Shown one piece after another: positions 39,294-44,612 of a DNA stretch of 44,612 nt. The position numbers and the translations under genes are program-made. The notes beneath the pieces were generated by a model. The model had not been told where the DNA came from, made no database searches, and was given only the letters and a program-made list of their open reading frames with translations. Origin of the DNA: Mycobacterium tilburgii. Its GTDB lineage: Bacteria; Actinomycetota; Actinomycetes; Mycobacteriales; Mycobacteriaceae. The first letter of the stretch is position 1; every line of letters begins with the position of its first letter. The DNA is taken from contig NZ_LR655717.1 in assembly GCF_902168065.1 (NCBI RefSeq), positions 1 to 44,612 on the forward strand. The letters are read 5' to 3'.

Positions 39294-39312
39294 CGCGGGC
39301 GGTCGAGCGGCG

Positions 39313-40824
39313 TTAAGCCTGTCCGCAGGCGGCCAGCACCAGTTCGCGCACCCACGCCGCGTCGGCTTGCCCGCGGGTGGCCTTCATCACCGCGCCGACG
39401 ATGACCCCGGCGGCTTGCACCTTTCCGCCGCGAATCTTCTCCGCCACATCGGGATTGGCGGCCAGCGCTTCGTCGACGGCGGCCTGGGTGACCGAGTGGC
39501 AGCGCACCAGCGCCAAACCGCGGGCGGTCATCACCTCTTCGGGCTCGCCCCCACCTGCCAGCACACCCTCCACGACCTGACGGGCCAGCTTGTTGGACAG
39601 CTTGCCCTCGTCGACCAGCGCGATGACCGCGGCGACCTGGGCGGGCGTGATGGGCAGCTCGTCCAGCTCGACGCCCGCCTCCTTGGCCTTCTGCACCAAA
39701 AAGTTTCCCCACCAGGCACGGGCCTGCTCGGCCGACGCCCCGTGTTCGATGGTCGCGGTTACCAATTCCACCGCCCCGGCGTTGACGAGGTCGCGCATCA
39801 CCTTGTCGGAAACACCCCAGTCCTGCTGAATCCGCTTGCGGCTCAACCACGGAATCTCGGGGAGAGTCTGGCGTAGCTGCTCGACGAGTTCCCGGCTGGG
39901 CGCGACGGGTTCCAGGTCAGGCTCGGGGAAATAGCGGTAATCCTCCGCGGTTTCCTTGGTGCGTCCCGGGCTGGTGTATCCAGCCTCGTGAAAGTGCCTG
40001 GTTTCCTGCGTGATTCGGCCACCGGCCAGCAGAACCGCAGCCTGGCGCTGCATTTCGTAACGCACCGCGACCTCAACGGTTTTCAGCGAGTTGACGTTCT
40101 TGGTCTCGGTCCGGGTGCCGAACTCGGCGGAGCCGACCGGCTTCAGCGACACGTTGGAATCGCAACGCATCGAGCCCTGATCCATCCGGACGTCGGATAC
40201 GTCCAACGCGCGCAACAGGTCTCGCAACGCCATCACGTATGCGCGGGCGATCTGCGGGGCCCGCGCCCCAGCGCCCACGATGGGCTTGGTGACGATTTCG
40301 ATCAGCGGCACCCCGGCACGGTTGTAGTCGATCAGCGACGTCGTCGCGCCGTGGATGCGGCCCGTCTCACTGCCCAGATGGGTCAGCTTGCCGGTGTCCT
40401 CCTCCATATGGGCCCGTTCGATCTCGACACGCCACGTGGTGCCGTCGTCCAGCGGTGCGTCCAGGTAGCCGTTGACGGCGATCGGCTCGTCGTACTGGGA
40501 GATCTGGTAGTTCTTCGGCATGTCCGGGTAAAAGTAGTTCTTCCGGGCGAAGCGGCACCACGGCACGATGTCGCAGTTCAGCGCCAGCCCGATGCGGATC
40601 GCCGACTCCACCGCGGCCTGGTTGAGCACGGGCAGCGAGCCGGGCAGGCCCAGGCACACCGGGCACACCTGCGTGTTGGGCTCGGCGCCGAAAGCGGTGG
40701 AGCAGCCGCAGAACATCTTGGTGACGGTGGACAGCTCAACGTGAACCTCGAGGCCGAGCACCGGCTCGTAACGCGCGAGGACCTCGTCGTAATCCAGCAG
40801 ATCGGCCCCGGACGTAACAGTCAT
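39313..40824 (-). CDS. gatB: Asp/Glu-tRNA(Asn/Gln) amidotransferase subunit B
   Basis: tRNA-binding and kinase subunit of GatCAB, which turns Glu-tRNA(Gln) into Gln-tRNA(Gln). It has 503 residues, normal length. Landmarks are [46 protein letters not shown] (zinc-site cysteines), [58 protein letters not shown] and TKNVNSL, with the tail and YqeY-like domains after 300. It is intact. It lies downstream of the MinD-like gene on the same strand; gatA is 2.4 kb further upstream, so the subunits are not adjacent. Confidence 0.97.
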   Translation of the reverse strand: MTVTSGADLLDYDEVLARYEPVLGLEVHVELSTVTKMFCGCSTAFGAEPNTQVCPVCLGLPGSLPVLNQAAVESAIRIGLALNCDIVPWCRFARKNYFYPDMPKNYQISQYDEPIAVNGYLDAPLDDGTTWRVEIERAHMEEDTGKLTHLGSETGRIHGATTSLIDYNRAGVPLIEIVTKPIVGAGARAPQIARAYVMALRDLLRALDVSDVRMDQGSMRCDSNVSLKPVGSAEFGTRTETKNVNSLKTVEVAVRYEMQRQAAVLLAGGRITQETRHFHEAGYTSPGRTKETAEDYRYFPEPDLEPVAPSRELVEQLRQTLPEIPWLSRKRIQQDWGVSDKVMRDLVNAGAVELVTATIEHGASAEQARAWWGNFLVQKAKEAGVELDELPITPAQVAAVIALVDEGKLSNKLARQVVEGVLAGGGEPEEVMTARGLALVRCHSVTQAAVDEALAANPDVAEKIRGGKVQAAGVIVGAVMKATRGQADAAWVRELVLAACGQA

Positions 40825-40880
40825 GGGAAGATCCTAATGGGGACGCCGCGGGCCACCGGGCCGGGCGCGGCGGGCCGCGA

Positions 40881-42035
40881 TCAGGGCATGCGGGCCGGCA
40901 GCGGCGGCCGGCGATCAGGGAGTGCGGGCCGTGCCGGGCGTCCGGCGGCCAGGTCGGCCAGCGCTGCCGCCAGCTCCAGGTAGCCGCGCCGGCTCTGCCT
41001 GCTCAACCGGTCCACGCCGAGCTCCCGGCCGTCGTGGACATGCCGATCGAAAGGCAGCACCACGCCAGCGCCGACGCGAGCGGCCATCGACTCGAACGCC
41101 TTGCTGACGACGCCGTCCGGCGTGGCCGGCTCGGTGTGGTTCATCACCAGCGCGGTTGAGCCCATCAGATGCCGATATCCGTACCTGCACAACCACTCCA
41201 GTGTGGTGTTGGTTTTGCGCACCGCGTCGATGGATGTACCGGTGACCACCACCAGGGCCCGCGCCTCGGACAGCACGGCTTCCATCACGGCAGAGTTGAT
41301 CGCCTTGACGCAATCCACCAACACCACCGAATAGTAATTCCGCAGAATCGAAAACGCCTTGGCGAAGTCGCTGCACTCCAGCCGACAGCCGGTATGAGCG
41401 TAATCGGGCAGCCCGAGCACCTCCAGGCCGAAGCTGTTCATGTGGGTGTGCGACCGGATCGCGGAGTACTGCGTGACCGCGCTGCGCGCGACGAGATCCG
41501 CCAGGGTGAGCGGGTTGCGACAACCGTGACGTTCGGCCAGGTCGCCGGTGTCGATGTCGACGGCGATGACCTGGTCACCGCGCGCCTCGGCGAAGGTCGA
41601 GCCGAGCGCTTCGACCACCGCCGTATTGTCGACACCGTCTTTGAAGTTAAGCACCGCGATCGGGAACCCGCCGGCCAGCGGCACCGCGATCCGCTCCCGC
41701 AAGTCTTGCTCGTACAGCGCGTCCTTGCCGGGCCCCAAATCGATTCCGGTCACGCGATGGATCATCTGCCGCCAACCGAACGACCGGGCAGGGCTCCCCT
41801 GGTCGGCGTGGCCCCGGCCGTCCAGCGCGGTGCCGCCCAGCGTCAGATCGGGACGGTAGGTCACCGCACGCCCGGCCCGGGCTAGCCGATAGCGCCGTTC
41901 CGGCACCGTCGCCGCCGTCGGGTCTTCCCTGCGCCAGGAGTGCGGCCGGACTCCGCGAACGCCACCGGGGTTGCTCCTACCCGGGTATAACCGTTCCGAC
42001 CTGGCAGTTAAACCCGAAAATATGAAATAATTCAC
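40881..42035 (-). CDS. MinD/ParA-like protein (EspI-type) with degenerate P-loop
   Basis: A 384-residue protein resembling the MinD-like ATPases of ESX loci (EspI and relatives): RSFGWRQMIHRVTGIDLGPGKDALYEQDLRERI precedes the nucleotide fold, as in that group. The P-loop should read KGGVGKT but is KDGVDNT (near 41645), losing the invariant Lys and a Gly. VIAVDIDTGDLAERHG and the Walker-B-like YYSVVLVDC are kept, as are ARALVVVTGTSIDAVRK and the C-terminal helical part. The start is uncertain; the first 50 residues look unlike family sequence and a start near 41840 is possible. So it is either a non-ATPase relative or a gene in early decay. It lies between pfkA and gatB. Confidence 0.75.
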   Translation of the reverse strand: MNYFIFSGLTARSERLYPGRSNPGGVRGVRPHSWRREDPTAATVPERRYRLARAGRAVTYRPDLTLGGTALDGRGHADQGSPARSFGWRQMIHRVTGIDLGPGKDALYEQDLRERIAVPLAGGFPIAVLNFKDGVDNTAVVEALGSTFAEARGDQVIAVDIDTGDLAERHGCRNPLTLADLVARSAVTQYSAIRSHTHMNSFGLEVLGLPDYAHTGCRLECSDFAKAFSILRNYYSVVLVDCVKAINSAVMEAVLSEARALVVVTGTSIDAVRKTNTTLEWLCRYGYRHLMGSTALVMNHTEPATPDGVVSKAFESMAARVGAGVVLPFDRHVHDGRELGVDRLSRQSRRGYLELAAALADLAAGRPARPALPDRRPPLPARMP

Positions 42036-42176
42036 TCTCTTGCGGGCGGGTCGGCAAAGTCGACGGCGACCGGGCTGCGACTCGCCGTTCGACTAATCTA
42101 CCGGCCCGGCCATACCCACCCACAACGTCGCAACCGCGCCGGGGTGTTCGCCGGACAAGGCCCGGAAAGGGTGCTG

Positions 42177-43208
42177 TCAGCCGAAGAACGCGGCGGCCTC
42201 GTCGTAGCGGGTATCGGGCACCAGCTTGAGCTGGCGGGTCGCGTCGGCCAGCGACACCCGGCCGATGTCCTGCCCGCGCAGCGACACCATCTGGCCGTAC
42301 TCACCGGCGTGCGCGGCGTCGGCGGCGTGCACCCCGAACCGGGTGGCCAGCACCCGGTCGTAGGCCGTCGGCGTACCGCCCCGTTGCACGTGGCCCAGCA
42401 CCGTCACCCGGACGTCCTTGTTGATCCGCTTTTCCACCGCGACGGCCAGCTGCTGAGCCACGCCGGTGAAACGCTCGTGCCCGAAATCGTCGATCCCGCC
42501 CTCGCGCAACGGGATCGAACCAGGAATCGGCTTGGCGCCCTCGGCCACCACGCAGATGAAATGCGAATCCCCGCGCTGAAAGCGCCGTTTGACAAGACGG
42601 CACACGTCCCCGATATCGAAGGGCTGCTCGGGGATCAGCGTCATGTGGGCCCCGGACGCCAGGCCCGCGTTGAGCGCGATCCAGCCGGCGTGGCGCCCCA
42701 TCACCTCGACCAGCATCACCCGCTGATGGGATTCGGCCGTGCTGTGCAGCCGGTCGATCGCGTCGGTGGCCACGGTCAGCGCAGTGTCGTGTCCGAAAGT
42801 CACGTCGGTGCAATCGATGTCGTTGTCGATCGTCTTGGGCACCCCCACCACGGGAACGTTCTCCTCCGACAGCCAGTGCGCCGCGGTCAAGGTGCCCTCC
42901 CCGCCGATCGGGATCAGCACGTCGATGCCGTTGTCGTCCAGGGTCTGCTTGATCCGGTCTAGGCCGGCTCGCAGCTTGTCAGGGTGCACCCGGGCGGTGC
43001 CCAGCACCGTTCCGCCCTTGGCCAGCAGCCGGTCGTTGCGATCGTCGTTCTGCAACTGGATGCGCCGGTTTTCCAGCAAACCGCGCCAGCCGTCCTGAAA
43101 CCCGACCACCGACGAGCCGTACCGGGCGTCGCAGGTGCGCACCACCGCCCGAATGACAGCGTTGAGGCCGGGACAGTCGCCCCCTCCGGTGAGTACTCCG
43201 ATACGCAT
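42177..43208 (-). CDS. pfkA: 6-phosphofructokinase
   Basis: Phosphorylates fructose 6-phosphate, the committed step of glycolysis. It has 343 residues. Landmarks are [20 protein letters not shown] (phosphate-binding loop), [24 protein letters not shown], the catalytic [30 protein letters not shown] (substrate binding), and [30 protein letters not shown] stands where E. coli has GGDGS; mycobacterial PfkA enzymes with this sequence use ATP as far as I know. It lies between gatA and the MinD-like gene, all on the minus strand. Confidence 0.96.
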   Translation of the reverse strand: MRIGVLTGGGDCPGLNAVIRAVVRTCDARYGSSVVGFQDGWRGLLENRRIQLQNDDRNDRLLAKGGTVLGTARVHPDKLRAGLDRIKQTLDDNGIDVLIPIGGEGTLTAAHWLSEENVPVVGVPKTIDNDIDCTDVTFGHDTALTVATDAIDRLHSTAESHQRVMLVEVMGRHAGWIALNAGLASGAHMTLIPEQPFDIGDVCRLVKRRFQRGDSHFICVVAEGAKPIPGSIPLREGGIDDFGHERFTGVAQQLAVAVEKRINKDVRVTVLGHVQRGGTPTAYDRVLATRFGVHAADAAHAGEYGQMVSLRGQDIGRVSLADATRQLKLVPDTRYDEAAAFFG

Positions 43209-43253
43209 GTTCTTATCTTGCCCGCACCGGCGGCCCGACGGGCAAGTCCACGG

Positions 43254-44612
43254 CTAAATGGTCGGCGCCGCGGGCAGCGGGCCGCGCGCGGCCTCGTAGG
43301 CGGCGCCCACCCGGTAGAGGCGATCGTCGGCCAGCGCGGGAGCCATGATCTGCAAGCCCACCGGCAACTGGTCGTCCGGGGACAACCCCGACGGCACCGA
43401 CATGCCGCAGTGCCCGGCCAGGTTCAGCGGCAGCGTGCACAGGTCGAACAGATACATCGCCAGCGGATCGTCGATCTTCTCCCCCAAACCGAACGCCGTC
43501 GTCGGGGTCGCCGGCGAGATCAGCGCGTCGACGGATTGGTAGGCCGCGTCCAGATCGCGGGCGATCAGGGTACGGACCTTCTGCGCCTGGTTGTAGTAGG
43601 CGTCGTAATAGCCCGCGGACAGCGCGTAGGTACCAATCATGATGCGGCGCTTGACTTCCGGGCCGAATCCCGCGGCCCGCGTCATCGCCATCACTTCCTC
43701 GGCGCTGTGGTTGCCGTCGTCACCGACCCGCAGGCCGTAACGCATCGCATCGAAGCGCGCCAGGTTGCTCGACACCTCCGACGGCAGGATCAGGTAGTAG
43801 GCCGCCAACGCGTTATTGAAGTGCGGGCAATCGACCTCGCTGACCTCGGCGCCTAGCTCGGTCAGCTGCTCTACCGCCGCCTCGAACGACGCCAGCACAC
43901 CCGGCTGGTAGCCCTCGCCACGCAACTGCTTGACCACACCGATCCGCACACCCTTGAGGTCGCCGTCCGCGCCGGCACGGGCGCCGGCGACCACGTCGGG
44001 CACTGCGACGTCCAGGGAGGTGGAATCCAGCGCGTCATGCCCGGCGATCACTTGGTGCAGCAGCGCGGTGTCCAGCACGGTGCGGCCGCACGGCCCGCCC
44101 TGATCCAGCGACGAGGCGCAGGCCACCAGGCCGTACCGGGACACCGTGCCGTAGGTGGGTTTGACCCCGACGGTCGCGGTCAGCGCGGCGGGCTGACGGA
44201 TCGACCCGCCGGTGTCGGTCCCGATCGCCAGCGGCGCCTGGAAGGCGGCCAACGCCGCGGCGCTGCCACCGCCCGAGCCTCCGGGCACCCGGTCGAGGTC
44301 CCACGGGTTGCGGGTCGGGCCGTAGGCCGAGTTCTCCGTCGACGAGCCCATCGCGAACTCGTCCATGTTGGTCTTGCCCAGGATCGGGATGCCGGCGGCG
44401 CGCAACCGGGCGGTGACGGTGGCGTCGTACGGGGAACGCCAAGCCTCGAGGATTTTGGATCCGCAGGTGGTCGGCATGTCGACGGTGGTGAACACGTCCT
44501 TAAGGGCCAGCGGGACACCGGCCAGCGCCGAGGGCAGCTGATCCCCCGCCGACACCGCCGCATCGACCGCGGCCGCCGCCACCAGCGCCTCGTCGGCAGC
44601 GACATGCAGGAA
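43254..44612 (-). CDS. gatA: Asp/Glu-tRNA(Asn/Gln) amidotransferase subunit A, start outside window
   Basis: Glutaminase/amidase subunit of GatCAB; releases ammonia from glutamine for GatB. The last 453 residues are visible, beginning [11 protein letters not shown], which corresponds to about residue 44 of the remembered 494-residue M. tuberculosis protein, so about 43 residues are missing at the window edge. The amidase-signature Ser-cisSer-Lys triad is present: Lys in LALKDVF, and serines in [15 protein letters not shown] and [13 protein letters not shown]. The C-terminus ([22 protein letters not shown]) is normal. pfkA starts 45 bases downstream, so they are probably co-transcribed. Confidence 0.96.
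   Translation of the reverse strand, partial: FLHVAADEALVAAAAVDAAVSAGDQLPSALAGVPLALKDVFTTVDMPTTCGSKILEAWRSPYDATVTARLRAAGIPILGKTNMDEFAMGSSTENSAYGPTRNPWDLDRVPGGSGGGSAAALAAFQAPLAIGTDTGGSIRQPAALTATVGVKPTYGTVSRYGLVACASSLDQGGPCGRTVLDTALLHQVIAGHDALDSTSLDVAVPDVVAGARAGADGDLKGVRIGVVKQLRGEGYQPGVLASFEAAVEQLTELGAEVSEVDCPHFNNALAAYYLILPSEVSSNLARFDAMRYGLRVGDDGNHSAEEVMAMTRAAGFGPEVKRRIMIGTYALSAGYYDAYYNQAQKVRTLIARDLDAAYQSVDALISPATPTTAFGLGEKIDDPLAMYLFDLCTLPLNLAGHCGMSVPSGLSPDDQLPVGLQIMAPALADDRLYRVGAAYEAARGPLPAAPTI

Noticed and set aside
40915..41523. Alternative frame inside the MinD-like gene as a second protein
   Set aside because: It is a shadow of the longer frame that carries the recognisable MinD-like fold, and it has no motifs of its own.
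42036..42176. Possible regulatory RNA between pfkA and the MinD-like gene
   Set aside because: The 141 bases show no clear stem, repeat or promoter; I see nothing supportable in it.

Overview
The window is mycobacterial chromosome, most likely from a slow-growing Mycobacterium. It is GC-rich, and its gene order follows the Mycobacterium tuberculosis block that I recognise from memory as Rv2967c to Rv3011c: pyc, VKOR, dsbA-like, lipN, aldo/keto reductase, recG, ung, thiL, ddlA, gpsA, cofC/fbiD, ppk1, mutT1, hupB, leuDC, IclR regulator, tRNA-Glu, tRNA-Gln, gltX, leuB, serA, ilvCNB, cfp6, doxX, lppZ, gatB, pfkA, gatA. There are no insertion sequences, phage genes or CRISPR arrays. What sets the window apart is decay. 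At least eight loci are broken (pyc, lipN, a duplicated aldo/keto reductase, an HNH-family exported protein, an SDR, a SnoaL-like protein, an MFS transporter and a wrbA-like flavoprotein), while housekeeping genes beside them are intact. This fits a host-adapted species undergoing genome reduction; I cannot name the species.

Layout. 1-5.3 kb: the frameshifted start of pyc, an intact VKOR/DsbA disulfide-forming pair, then remnants of lipN, one aldo/keto reductase and an HNH-family gene around one intact aldo/keto reductase. 5.4-9.7 kb: recG and a DAK2-domain (FakA-like) gene in one transcription unit, with zinc-ribbon L28 divergent. 9.7-11.1 kb: two pseudogenes. 11.2-19.0 kb: ung, thiL, a DUF3515-type protein, ddlA, gpsA, cofC/fbiD and ppk1. 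19.0-23.7 kb: mutT1, hupB with a repetitive Lys/Ala tail, leuD, leuC and the divergent IclR regulator. 23.7-27.1 kb: a 20-bp tandem repeat, an F420-type flavin/deazaflavin protein, tRNA-Glu, tRNA-Gln, gltX and an FAH-family hydrolase. 27.3-32.9 kb: MFS pseudogene, leuB, serA, an FAD oxidoreductase and wrbA pseudogene. 32.9-36.6 kb: the ilvB-ilvN-ilvC operon preceded by a leader-peptide attenuator. 36.7-44.6 kb: cfp6, doxX, lppZ, gatB, a MinD-like protein with a ruined P-loop, pfkA and gatA (start outside the window).

Two themes connect the genes. The first is branched-chain amino acid synthesis: leuC/leuD, leuB and ilvBNC lie here with an IclR regulator and an attenuator. The second is indirect Gln-tRNA synthesis: gltX, tRNA-Glu, tRNA-Gln and two GatCAB subunits lie within 20 kb.

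The most notable non-standard signals are (1) a perfect 47-bp palindrome inside the 3' end of the DAK2-domain gene, apparently from a template switch, (2) an 11-residue Leu/Val/Ile leader peptide with terminator ahead of ilvB, (3) a MinD-like protein whose P-loop Lys is gone, and (4) a probable frameshifted basic tail on GltX. All identifications come from reading the sequence and remembered families; no database search was run.
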